64,000 bases of DNA. It comes from Burkholderiaceae bacterium (GTDB lineage: Bacteria > Pseudomonadota > Gammaproteobacteria > Burkholderiales > Burkholderiaceae_B). Below, piece by piece: positions 55,071 to 64,000 of this stretch. Every line of letters starts with the position of its first letter. Position 1 is the first letter of the stretch. The position numbers were made by a program, and so were the translations under genes. A model generated the notes under the pieces. That model was given only the letters and a program-made list of their open reading frames with translations. It made no database searches and was not told the DNA's origin. The DNA lies in assembly GCA_021208885.1 (NCBI GenBank), contig JAJOJF010000039.1, forward strand, positions 1 through 64,000, written 5' to 3'.

Positions 55071-55725
55071 AACTTCACGCCGATTTTGATGCGGTCTCGC
55101 CCTTGAGCTCGACGGTGGCGGTTGGTGTCGCGTAGCGAGTAGACGCAGCCACAATACTCTTGTTGATAAAACGCCTCGCGCTTGCTGATCTCGATCATTC
55201 GTTGCGAGCCGCCATGTTTGCGCCAGTTGTACGTCCAATAAATCAGATTGTCGTAGCGGCCGGCTGCACGCTCACCACAGCCGTTGATCTGGTTCATGTC
55301 TTTCCAGCGAGAAATCCCCAGTGAGCTTGTAATCGTGTCATAGCCGTTTTCGTGTGCATAAAGGGCAGTTCGCTCAAACCGCATGTCGAAACACTGGGTG
55401 CAACGTTCGCCTCGCTCCGGTTCGTTCTCAAGTCCCTTGATGCGCTCGAACCAGTTGTCAACGTCATAGTCGGCATCAATGAACCGAATGCCATGACGCT
55501 CGGCAAACCGGATGTTTTCTTGCTTGCGAATTTCGTACTCTTTGACTGGGTGAATGTTGGGGTTATAGAAAAAATGTCGTAATCGATTCCTGAAGCAAGC
55601 ATGGCTTCCATGACTTCGCCAGAGCAGGGCGCGCAGCATGAATGCAACAACACCTTATGACGACCGTCAGGTAGCTGCAAGCTTGGGCGTAGTGGGTCTG
55701 CCGGATCTGTCATTTGTTGATCCAT
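55046..55725 (-). CDS. queH: Epoxyqueuosine reductase QueH, with an apparent single-base frameshift
   Basis: QueH reduces epoxyqueuosine to queuosine in tRNA. The first frame (from ATG 55725) carries [11 protein letters not shown], the diagnostic cysteines, and G-I-D-Y-D-I-F; then it drifts. The second frame (open from 55639) continues as [20 protein letters not shown] and runs to the end with [10 protein letters not shown] and Q-E-Y-C-G-C-V-Y-S. Adding one base to the A-run at 55569-55574 (six A's to seven) joins them perfectly into 226 aa. Probable sequence error; a true inactive gene cannot be excluded. queF at 36.7 kb acts in the same pathway. Confidence 0.88.
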
Positions 55726-55784
55726 GTCAATTGATCTAGGTTAAGTCCATATTTTAATGCTTCTAATGATTTGATCCAAAACAA
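55717..55784 (+). promoter_or_regulatory. Two FNR-like boxes upstream of the SQR-like gene
   Basis: TTGATCCATGTCAA (55717-55730) and TTGATCCAAAACAA (55771-55784) each miss the FNR consensus by one base. They lie 71-138 bases before the SQR-like ATG; the first overlaps the queH start. They may link sulfide oxidation to oxygen supply. Confidence 0.4.
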
Positions 55785-55854
55785 GTACCCAAGTCAGGGT
55801 GCTTCGCTTGCTTGGACATAACGATAGTTTCATGTTTTTTAGGCGGAGGCAATC

Positions 55855-57141
55855 ATGGAGCGACGTGCATTTTTAGCTGGAGCAGCTGCTCTGGCAGCCG
55901 CAGGGTGGGGTGCCCCCGCCGTTGCGAAATCGGACGCCAAGGCGCGTGTGGTCATCGCTGGCGCTGGTGCAGCCGGACTGTCGATTGCCTCCAGAGTGGC
56001 GCGTCAGATGCCCAATGCAACCATCACGATTTTTGATGCACGGCGCAATCACTACTTCCAGCCGGGCTGGACGCTGGTGGGTGCTGGCTGGTGGAAGCCA
56101 GGTCAAACCGTCGAACCTACCAAGCGCTATATTCCTGCAGGCGTGAAGTGGGTCGAACAAAGCATCATTGAATTTAATCCCGATGCCAACGAGGTCACTG
56201 ATGCCAGCGGCCAGAAGCATCAGTACGACTGGTTATTTGTGGCCACGGGTTTGTCGCTTGATTACGACCAGATCCAGGGCATGAGTAGCGACTTGATTGG
56301 CATTAAAGGCATTGCCAGTATTTATGCAGGTCCAGAAGCAGCGGCGGCGTCTGCCAAAGTGATTGACGAATACATCGCCAAAGGTGGCGTGTCTTTATTT
56401 GGAAGACCCGCGACCGACATGAAATGCGCTGGTGCACCGCTTAAGATGACTTTCATTACAGAGGACAAAGCCACGCGTGCGGGTCGTCGCTCTGCTTGTC
56501 AGATTCGCTATGCTGCCCATAATCAGGGACTGTTTGCAGTGCCGGTCGTTGACGCCCGGGTCAAAGAAATGTTTGCCGAGCGTGGCATAGATCCGCTCTA
56601 CAGTCATGTTATTCACAGCATTGATGCCGATGCCAAGAAGGCAACCTATCAAACCCCCGACGGTTTGGTTACTTTGGACTATGACATGATTCATGTCATC
56701 CCGCCGATGAGCGCACCGCCTTCGGTGCGCCATAGTCCGCTGGCCTGGCAGACAGGATCACAAGCGCCAGGCGGCTGGGTGGAGGTTGACCAGACCAGCT
56801 TGCGCAGTCCCCGGTACCCCAATGTATTTGCCGTGGGAGATGTCGCCGGCGTACCCAAGGGCAAGACGGCAGCAAGCGTCAAATTCCAGGTGCCGGTGGC
56901 TGTCGACCACATGGTTGCTGCGGCCAACGGTATTGAGTCCCCCAAGCTTTATAACGGCTACACATCCTGCCCGATGGTCACAGGTCTTGGCAAAGCCATG
57001 TTGATCGAGTTTGACTACGAGAACAATCTGGTACCGTCATTCCCTTTCATTGATCCATTAAAGGAGCTGTGGGTATCTTGGTTTATTGAAGAAAAAGCAT
57101 TGCTTGGCACTTACAAAGCCATGTTGCGTGGCTACGCTTAA
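55855..57141 (+). CDS. Sulfide:quinone oxidoreductase-like FAD protein with Tat-type signal
   Basis: 428-aa disulfide-oxidoreductase-like flavoprotein. After an N-terminal M-E-R-R-A-F-L-A-G-A twin-arginine signal (to about residue 24) come the FAD loop GAGAAG (36-41), ATG at 130-132 region (VATGLSLDYDQ), Cys191 in D-M-K-C-A-G-A-P, Cys372 in T-S-C-P-M-V-T and G-D-V-A-G-V-P-K-G-K-T-A-A-S. Two cysteines in these contexts match type II SQR. Most SQRs have no cleavable signal, whereas flavocytochrome c sulfide dehydrogenases do, so the protein may be exported with FAD bound. Expected role: oxidise sulfide to polysulfide and pass electrons to quinone. It is followed by a small membrane protein at 13 bases. 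Confidence 0.82.
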   Translation: MERRAFLAGAAALAAAGWGAPAVAKSDAKARVVIAGAGAAGLSIASRVARQMPNATITIFDARRNHYFQPGWTLVGAGWWKPGQTVEPTKRYIPAGVKWVEQSIIEFNPDANEVTDASGQKHQYDWLFVATGLSLDYDQIQGMSSDLIGIKGIASIYAGPEAAAASAKVIDEYIAKGGVSLFGRPATDMKCAGAPLKMTFITEDKATRAGRRSACQIRYAAHNQGLFAVPVVDARVKEMFAERGIDPLYSHVIHSIDADAKKATYQTPDGLVTLDYDMIHVIPPMSAPPSVRHSPLAWQTGSQAPGGWVEVDQTSLRSPRYPNVFAVGDVAGVPKGKTAASVKFQVPVAVDHMVAAANGIESPKLYNGYTSCPMVTGLGKAMLIEFDYENNLVPSFPFIDPLKELWVSWFIEEKALLGTYKAMLRGYA

Positions 57142-57154
57142 TCGGGGTTGAATC

Positions 57155-57511
57155 ATGGAAGAAATTAGCGTTGGAATGATCGTGGTCACTCTGTGGGAGA
57201 CCTTTGGCTGGCTATTTGCATTCGGTGTGGTGGTTGGACTGGTGATGTTGTTAATGTTGTTCAAGGCATTTGCCAGGCGGCGAGCCGGACACCAGCCATT
57301 TGGCAAGTTGTTCTGGCAGGGTATTGTGGTCATGCTAATCGTCGCGGCCATTCTCACCCCGTTTGTGCCGCTATGGACGCTGGCGCCTGTGGGTGATCTG
57401 CGTGGCCTGGTCGACTACGTCATTGCCTATGGCATGGCACTGGCACCCGCATCGGTCATGGGTGTTTTGTGGGTGTACGTGAGTTCGCTCGGTACACCCA
57501 AAGCTGCCTAA
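57155..57511 (+). CDS. 118-aa membrane protein next to the SQR-like gene (DUF5368-like)
   Basis: Three or four hydrophobic helices (about residues 17-40, 50-70 and 82-110). It begins [20 protein letters not shown] and has a basic patch [10 protein letters not shown] between helices 1 and 2. I believe it belongs to DUF5368, found beside SQR genes, but I cannot check. A membrane anchor or quinone-side partner for the SQR-like protein would fit its position. The 3' end overlaps glnE tail-to-tail by 4 bases. Confidence 0.72.
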   Translation: MEEISVGMIVVTLWETFGWLFAFGVVVGLVMLLMLFKAFARRRAGHQPFGKLFWQGIVVMLIVAAILTPFVPLWTLAPVGDLRGLVDYVIAYGMALAPASVMGVLWVYVSSLGTPKAA

Positions 57512-60332
57512 TCGTCTGGCCCGAGTACGGCATCCCAAAGCCTTCTGACGGCGGTTTTGACGGTCTGCATCTCGGCTGGTGGCACTCGAGCTTTCTCCGC
57601 GCCCTGCAATCGCAGGGCGTGTTGTCGTTTGCGAAGGATTCGATAGGCATCGATCGCGCCTTGCGCGATATCCTGGCTGATCAAGCCAAGCCTGCCGGAA
57701 ATGCCCAACAATGCAATATTGCCTAGATTGGGTATCAATTCGGGGTGAGTTCGGGCGTGGCAAAGCACCAGATACTGGGTCACAAACTCGAGGTCAACCA
57801 TGCCACCAGGGTCGTGCTTCAAGTCAAACAGCTCACTTTTGTTCGGGTGGCCATCGCTGATTTTTTGTCGCATTTCCCTTACATCGACAGCGAGCTTTAT
57901 GGGGTCACGCGCCATGCAGAGGACCTCTCGCCGGATGGCCTCAAAGGCTTGGCCAACAGCGGCATCCCCAGCGGCAAACCGCGCGCGGGTGATAGCCTGG
58001 TGTTCCCAGGCCCAGGCATGTTCGGTCTGATATGTTCGAAATGCATCAATTGAGACCGTCAGCAAACCTGCATCGCCATCAGGACGCAGTCGCAAGTCAA
58101 CCTCGTATAAGCGTCCGGATGATGTCATGGTTGAAAGCCACGAGGTCAGGCGGCGTGCAAGTTTGGTGTAGCGTTCGGCTGCGTCAGGGTCGGGGTCATC
58201 AAACAGGTACACCAAGTCAAGGTCTGACGAATAGCCCAACTCCTTGCCGCCGAGCTTGCCGTAGGCAATGATGGCAAAGCGCGGCATCGGGGTGTTCTCT
58301 GGTTCGGTGCGAAGTACCAGCGGCCACACCCGGGAGATGGTCTCTGACAGCAACAGATCGGCCAACGCTGAGAGCTGATCCGCTAAAACCTCGACAGAAA
58401 GCACGCCGGCCAAGTCTTGCGCCAGCAACTGGAAGCTGACCTGACGCTGCAAGTCTCGCATCAGGTTCATCTGTTGCTCAACGTCGGCTTGACCATCGGC
58501 CAGAACGCAGGCGTTCATGTCAGCGTTCAGGTTGAGCTTGATGCGCTCGAAATCAATCGGCTCCATCAATGTTCCCCAGTCAATCAGGCTGTCAAGCACA
58601 ACTGGGTGTTGGATGACATACTGCGCTGCCCAAGGGCTTGCCGCCATGATGCGTGCCACACGAGCCAGTGTCTCCGGGTACTCGATAAGCAGCGCCAGAT
58701 AGGCGCTGCGCTGGGCAATCGTCTCGATCAGGTCTAGCAACCGAACCATCGCCGTTGCTGGCGTCTCGGTGTTTAGTGCTGAACCAAGCAAAAGTGGCAG
58801 CAGATCGTCAACGCGCTGGCGACTCTGGGAGGGCAAGCCGCGGATCCGGTGGCTATCGATAAAGGAGTCGATTCTTTGCTTCAAAGACGCGCTGTCGCTG
58901 CCAAACAACTCGAGCAGTGCCGGCAAGTCCTTGCCAACCGAGGTCATGCTGGTAGTTTGCGCAGGGTCATGCGGCTGTTGGGCGGCTTGTTCGCTATCTG
59001 GCGTTACTTGCTTGCCGGCGACTTGCTCGTCGCCGCCTAAGCCCGCAATTCGGAATGCATCGCGAAACACGGCAGCCACGGCGTTGCGATGATCGGTCAG
59101 CTTTGCCTCGAAGTCCTCTGGCGTCATGCCGAGTGCGACGGCCAACTCGGCTCTAACCTCAGCGTCGCTTGGCAAGAGATGAGTTTGCGCGTCTTCACGG
59201 TACTGCAAAGCATGTTCAACCCGACGCAAAAAAACGTAGGCATCGGCCAGCTCGTGGGCAGTGGCTTGGGGCAAGAGTCCGGCGCGGGCCTGCGCCTCCA
59301 AAGCCTGCAGCAAAGACCTCTGTTGCAATGCTGGCATTTTGCCGCCACGGATCAGCTGGGTCAGTTGCACCACGAACTCAACTTCGCGGATGCCACCTTT
59401 GCCAAGTTTGATGTTGTGTTCTGTGTCTATGCCCTGGCGTGCCGAAGCCCGCCGCTGCCAGTCTTGACGTATTCTTTCTCGCAGATCACGCAGTGCTGAC
59501 AATGCATCAAAATCGAAGTACTTGCGGTAGACAAACGGCAGGCGCATGCTTTCAACGTGCTGTTGAGTCAGTCCCATGTCACTGTCAGAAAAAAACTTCG
59601 CCGGCATGATCCGTCCCTTTAGCCAGGCATAGCGCTCCCATTCACGACCCTGCGTGAAGAGGTACTGCTCAAATGCATCTAGGCTCCATGCTAAAGGTCC
59701 TGAATCGCCATCTGGACGCAGGCGCAGGTCGGTTCTAAAGACTTGGCCATGCTCGTCAGGCTCGGAAATAATCGGCATCATGCGACGTGTGACGTTGCCA
59801 AAGAACTCGTGATACGAAATCGGACGCGCACCGTCGGTTTCGCCCTCGTCGCCGTAGAGCATGATCAGATCAATGTCAGACGAGACGTTAAGCTCGCCAC
59901 CGCCAAGTTTGCCCATGCCGATGATGATCATCTCCATGGGCTTGCCGTTAGCTGGATCAATCGGTGCTCCGTGGCGCTCGACCATTTCCTGCATGACGCT
60001 GCGATAGGCTTGTTCAACCGCAATATCAGCAAGCTCGGTCATGGCACCCGTTACCTCAGCAAGGCCGGCATGCCCGGCAAGATCTCGCACCATCACCGCA
60101 AAAACACCCGCTCACGCAGCTGTCTGAGTACCCGTCGACAATCTGGCACAGCGAGCGTGGCACTATGTCGAGGCTTTGAGGCGAGTTCTTCGAACCAGAC
60201 ACCGATCTGATCTGGCGTTACTTGGTTAAGACAGGCGCTTTCTAGCCATTGTTCGAGCGCTTGATTGGCTTGCAGCCGGCGTCTTAGGGCACCAGACCAT
60301 TGGCAAGCGGTTTGCAGTATATCGTTGTGCAT
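57508..60332 (-). CDS. glnE: Glutamine synthetase adenylyltransferase/deadenylase, with an apparent single-base frameshift
   Basis: Bifunctional enzyme controlling glutamine synthetase by adenylylation in response to PII. Two nucleotidyltransferase domains show the signature twice: [20 protein letters not shown] (N-terminal half, deadenylase) and [20 protein letters not shown] (C-terminal half, adenylylase). The long ORF starts inside the gene at 60096; the missing N-terminus (L-E-Q-W-L-E-S-A ... R-E-R-V-F) is open in another frame upstream. Adding one base to the A-run at 60100-60104 joins them as [11 protein letters not shown], giving 941 aa from ATG 60332. A TTG at 60392 is an alternative start. 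Probable sequence error. Confidence 0.93.
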
Positions 60333-60467
60333 AAGGTTTGCTTTGTGTGCTGATTGAACCCGAGCGATATGAACGAGATGATCCAGACTCAATCTATAAC
60401 TGCTATAACTAAAAAATTACCGTAACAGTACGATATTCGATTCATCGCATCAGTGGCAGGGATTCTT

Positions 60468-63400
60468 TTGGCTGGTATCAAACTTTTGCTTCGTTTTTTG
60501 CTGATTAGTGCGATCCTGGTTTACTTTGTCGCAGCCGCAGGATTGCTAGCGACGCGTTATTGGTTGTTGCCCAGGGTCGATCAGTGGCGTCCTGAGATTG
60601 AGCAGGCTCTTAGCCAGGCTGTTGGCACACCGGTGAGATTTGATGCCATTACCGCCGATTGGCGTGGGTTAAACGCCAACCTGCGCATCACCAACCTGAC
60701 GATTCTTGATGAGAATGCCGTAGCCCAACTTGGTGTGCCCACGACCGATGCAATACTGTCTTGGCGCAGCCTGTTGACCATGGAACCCGTGTTTCGATAC
60801 GTTGGCGTTGACGATGTGATTATGGTAGCCAGACGCTCACCAGAAGGGCACATGTACATCGCCGGTTTTAATGTAGACACGAGCGACCAGGACCAAACAG
60901 GGTTTTGGCAGTCAGAGACCGTGCGTTGGCTGCTCAAACAGGGCCGGATCAACATTCAGAACTCTCGCCTCGTATGGGTCGATCAGCAAAGAGATGCGGT
61001 GCCGCTGGTGCTCGAAGACATTGACATATCAATTGACAACGGATTGTTTGGCCATAAACTGGCCGTCAAACTAAAACTGCCTCGCGACCTGGGTGGTTCG
61101 CTTGACATGGTAGTGGACATTGACTCAGTCAGTGGGTCGTTCACGCGCCTGCTGCTTGATGAGCCAGATGGCTATATTTATGCCAGTGTCAGTGAACTCT
61201 TCCCGCAGGCCCTGCACCCCTGGTTTGACTTGCCGTCTGTCAACGGCAGTGTTGCGGCCAGGGTCTGGTTCGATATTCTTGATGGCAAGTTCACCAATTT
61301 CACCGCCAGCTTTGCGGGTCGCGATACCTCATTTGCGCTGTTCGACGCCAAGGAAGAAGTGTTCAGCGTTGACCAGTTTCGCTGGCAAGCGTCTGGGCCA
61401 CTGGCACTACTTGGTGCAGACGCACAATTCCCGGGGTTGATTGAGGTCCCGAAGTCGCAGCAGCGTCTGTCCGGAAGGCTTTCGGTTGAGAATGGATGGT
61501 TCAAGGCACCTGCCGCAGGTATGCAAGCGATCGATGTCGATCAGTTAAGTGCCGATGTATCCATTAGTCGGCCAACGCCAGAGGGTTTCAAGGTTGACGT
61601 GCATGATATGGCGTTTGCCAATCCGGATGGGTTGATGACCGCGCGAGGGTCTTGGTCACTAGACGATGCGGGCAAAGGTGGGCGGCTCGATATTGAAGGA
61701 ACGCTGGCGCGCTTTAAGCTGCCAAAGCTGTTGCATTATCTACCTGGCACGATTGACGAAGAGGCGCGCCGTTGGCTCGCGACAGCCTTTACGTCTGGCA
61801 TGGTACCAAGTGCGTCGTTTGAAATAAATGGCTTGCTCGATGACTTTCCGTTTAGTGCTGAGCACGGTCCTGGAACATTGCGCATTGATGGCAGCATTCA
61901 GGACTGGTCTTTGGATTATGCGCCGGTGACTGGACCTGATGAGCTGCCATGGCCATTATTGACTGACATGAATGGCAGGCTAGATTTGCTGAATGACCGC
62001 ATTTCTGTTCATGTCTCCACAGGCAGTCTGACTCTGCCTAAAGGGCAACGCATCAACCTAAATAGGCTGTCGGCTGAATTGTCCGGTGTTGATAGTAATC
62101 CGGTGCTTACGCTGACGGCCAATACTGAGGCTGATGCTCAAGACTATCTCGCCTTGTTCGACCAAACGGCACTGCGAGATCTGGCACCGGGTTTTGTTCG
62201 GGGCTTTACGGGGCAGGGGCAATGGAGCATGCCGCTTTCTTTGCGGGTGCCTATTGATGACTTGGACAGCACTACGTTTCGCGGGGAATTGGGGTTCAAT
62301 GGCGGCACAGTGCAATACGCCGGCAGCCCGCCATTGACTGACTTGAGCGGGGCAGCCATCATTACGCAATCAGGGTTCGAGGCAAACAACCTGTCAGCCA
62401 ATTTATTAGGTGGTAGGCTCGAGGTCGCGGGTGGCCTGAATGACAAACTCGATACGATCACGGGCAAGGGCGAGCTGGAATGGGCGCAACTGGCTAAGTT
62501 GACCGAAAGCCAGATCGTCGCTAATTGGCTAAAGGGCAAGCTAGCCTACGAGGTCATGGCAAATGTCAAGGATGACAAGTTCGATTTGACGCTAGCCTCT
62601 GATCTGGCTGGCACGCAAATAGCGTTGCCTGCCCCACTGGGATTGTCTGCTGGACAAACTGCTCAGACCCGGCTGCAGTGGCAAGGGGAGTTGTCCGGCA
62701 CAAAACCTGAACAATGGAGTTTGTCAGTCGCAAATCGTCTCAATTTGGTCGGCACGTCCGCTTCAGGCAGTAATAATGGCAAATCGCCTTTTTTTCGGAG
62801 TGTCAATCTGGCCATTGGCACTGCCAAGCCGATGGCAGGCAACGGGTTGACCGTAAGCGCACAGCTGCCTTCAATCGAGTTAAATGATTGGATGCCAGTC
62901 ATTGATGTCATCACGCATGAATTGCAAGCGCCTGATGGTCGTGAGCCTGGCCTGTTTCCTGCCCTTGTATCCGCGCGCCTTCAGGCCAAGCAATTTGTGC
63001 TCAACAGCAATCGCCTGGAAAATGTCACGGCGGATTTGACCGTGCAAAACGGTCGTCAATACAACGTCAATCTCAATTCGTCACAAACCAATGGCTCAGT
63101 GCAATGGGCACTTGATCGTGGCCAGCTACAAGATGGTTACCATGTTCGTCTTGACCGACTCGAAATTGGCAACCATGGAAACAGTCAAACAGTCAGCAGC
63201 AACGCAGTTGATCGTGGCGCATCGGGCTTGCCCGAGCCTGGGGCATTGTCAAACCTGCCCGCACTTGATCTCGAAATCAAAGATCTGACGCTTTATGGAG
63301 CTCGTCTGGGCGAGCTTAAGTTAGCTGGCCGCAATACGACGAATCAGCAGCAGTGGCAAATCAGCCGGTTGCAGATTATCAATCCGCATGCAGAACTCAA

Positions 63401-64000
63401 CGCGACTGGCAGCTGTCGTTTTAATGCCAGCCCAGGTGTTGTGCTTGATGCTGAACTGAAAATAACTGATCTAGGCGAATTAACCAAGTTTATTGGCCAA
63501 GGTGAGGCAGTCCGCAAGGGCAGGGGCACGCTTAAAGCCAATATTGAATGGGCCAGGTTTCCCTGGCAATTTGATTATTCGGGCATAACGGGCAAGGCAG
63601 AATTAAGTCTTCAAGAGGGTGTGTTTGATCACATTAATTCCAGCAGTGCCCGAGTGCTTGAGCTATTGTCAATGCAGTCATTAAATCGGATACTCGATGC
63701 CAACATCAATCCAGAGGAGTCGTTTCAGCAAGGATTCCCGTGGAGTTCAATCAACGGCTCGTTTGATATCCAGAAAGGGGTAGTCGATACACAAAATCTC
63801 ACCGTGAATAGTCCGGTGGCGACGATTTCACTGAATGGCGATTCGAATCTGGTCAGTGAAACTTGGGACCTGGAAGCGGTCGTGCGTCCAAATCTCGACA
63901 TGAGTGGTACGGCGTTGGCCACAGGCTTTCTGGTTAACCCGATTGTGGGACTGAGCGCGTTGGTTGGGCAATACCTGTTACGCAACCCAGTCGAAGCGGT
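60468..64000 (+). CDS. YhdP/AsmA-like protein (TIGR02099 family), 3' end outside window
   Basis: Open from TTG 60468 to the window end without a stop (1,177 codons so far). It starts with one membrane helix (about residues 5-28) and then the long periplasmic, beta-rich repeat region of YhdP/AsmA-like proteins, which form hydrophobic grooves bridging inner and outer membrane for phospholipid transport. A CAGGGA ribosome-binding site lies just upstream; GTG 60453 is an alternative start. It is divergent from glnE. The family position fits other betaproteobacteria, where yhdP lies beside glnE. The C-terminal end is not visible. Confidence 0.85.
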   Translation, partial: MAGIKLLLRFLLISAILVYFVAAAGLLATRYWLLPRVDQWRPEIEQALSQAVGTPVRFDAITADWRGLNANLRITNLTILDENAVAQLGVPTTDAILSWRSLLTMEPVFRYVGVDDVIMVARRSPEGHMYIAGFNVDTSDQDQTGFWQSETVRWLLKQGRINIQNSRLVWVDQQRDAVPLVLEDIDISIDNGLFGHKLAVKLKLPRDLGGSLDMVVDIDSVSGSFTRLLLDEPDGYIYASVSELFPQALHPWFDLPSVNGSVAARVWFDILDGKFTNFTASFAGRDTSFALFDAKEEVFSVDQFRWQASGPLALLGADAQFPGLIEVPKSQQRLSGRLSVENGWFKAPAAGMQAIDVDQLSADVSISRPTPEGFKVDVHDMAFANPDGLMTARGSWSLDDAGKGGRLDIEGTLARFKLPKLLHYLPGTIDEEARRWLATAFTSGMVPSASFEINGLLDDFPFSAEHGPGTLRIDGSIQDWSLDYAPVTGPDELPWPLLTDMNGRLDLLNDRISVHVSTGSLTLPKGQRINLNRLSAELSGVDSNPVLTLTANTEADAQDYLALFDQTALRDLAPGFVRGFTGQGQWSMPLSLRVPIDDLDSTTFRGELGFNGGTVQYAGSPPLTDLSGAAIITQSGFEANNLSANLLGGRLEVAGGLNDKLDTITGKGELEWAQLAKLTESQIVANWLKGKLAYEVMANVKDDKFDLTLASDLAGTQIALPAPLGLSAGQTAQTRLQWQGELSGTKPEQWSLSVANRLNLVGTSASGSNNGKSPFFRSVNLAIGTAKPMAGNGLTVSAQLPSIELNDWMPVIDVITHELQAPDGREPGLFPALVSARLQAKQFVLNSNRLENVTADLTVQNGRQYNVNLNSSQTNGSVQWALDRGQLQDGYHVRLDRLEIGNHGNSQTVSSNAVDRGASGLPEPGALSNLPALDLEIKDLTLYGARLGELKLAGRNTTNQQQWQISRLQIINPHAELNATGSCRFNASPGVVLDAELKITDLGELTKFIGQGEAVRKGRGTLKANIEWARFPWQFDYSGITGKAELSLQEGVFDHINSSSARVLELLSMQSLNRILDANINPEESFQQGFPWSSINGSFDIQKGVVDTQNLTVNSPVATISLNGDSNLVSETWDLEAVVRPNLDMSGTALATGFLVNPIVGLSALVGQYLLRNPVEA

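Noticed and set aside
55569..60104. Programmed frameshifting in queH or glnE at A-runs
   Set aside because: Runs of five to six A's are short for transcriptional slippage, neither family is known for it, and similar one-base losses occur in two other genes; sequence error is simpler.

Overview
The window looks like a chromosomal segment of a betaproteobacterium of the order Burkholderiales, most likely near Alcaligenaceae (Bordetella/Achromobacter relatives). The basis is overall protein character, the ccoN-O-Q-P-G-H cluster with an Fnr gene nearby, and neighbourhoods such as rplS / CoA pyrophosphatase / rsgA / M48 protease / orn and pdxJ-nagZ-uvrC-pgsA. The genus cannot be fixed from this sequence. 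I found no rRNA, tRNA, CRISPR array, insertion sequence or prophage; most of the window is dense core genome.

Layout. 1-11.5 kb: the 3' part of a giant two-partner-secretion exoprotein gene (start lies outside the window) with eight ~1-kb repeat units and C-terminal MBG/YDG-type domains. 11.6-21.5 kb: housekeeping genes (EamA transporter, Ogt DNA repair, MtgA, an SOS-boxed 53-aa membrane peptide, L19, CoA pyrophosphatase, RsgA, Ste24-like protease, Orn, and a MATE/glycosyltransferase pair). 21.7-24.6 kb: L31 type B, a spermidine-synthase-like protein and a malonyl-CoA/acyl-CoA synthetase. 24.6-36.7 kb: a lipoprotein, a complete RND efflux operon whose last gene overlaps pdxJ, then nagZ, uvrC, pgsA and an MFS exporter. 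36.7-39.2 kb: queF and isocitrate lyase, with an AT-rich promoter region holding a perfect palindrome. 39.3-45.9 kb: the cbb3 oxidase cluster, unusual in starting with a CcoI-like protein stripped of all catalytic domains. 46-50 kb: two acyl-CoA dehydrogenases, fnr and a LysR regulator. 50-60.3 kb: clpB with a heat-shock-type promoter, a GT2/GtrA/YdjC set, queH, a Tat-type sulfide:quinone oxidoreductase-like gene with a small membrane partner, and glnE. 60.5-64 kb: a YhdP/AsmA-like giant protein, cut by the window end.

Regulatory logic. Two perfect FNR boxes (TTGAT-N4-ATCAA) precede the ccoI-like gene and ccoN. One-mismatch boxes lie in front of fnr itself and of the SQR-like gene. The encoded Fnr has the four cysteines for a [4Fe-4S] cluster and the E-x2-S-R recognition residues. 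Together these suggest a local oxygen-responsive circuit. A perfect 20-bp LexA box controls the 53-aa membrane peptide.

Caveat on quality. Four conserved genes (EamA transporter, clpB, queH, glnE) each carry one apparent single-base loss in a short run. Restoring one base gives family-typical lengths of 280, 862, 226 and 941 aa. I read these as probable assembly errors rather than four pseudogenes.
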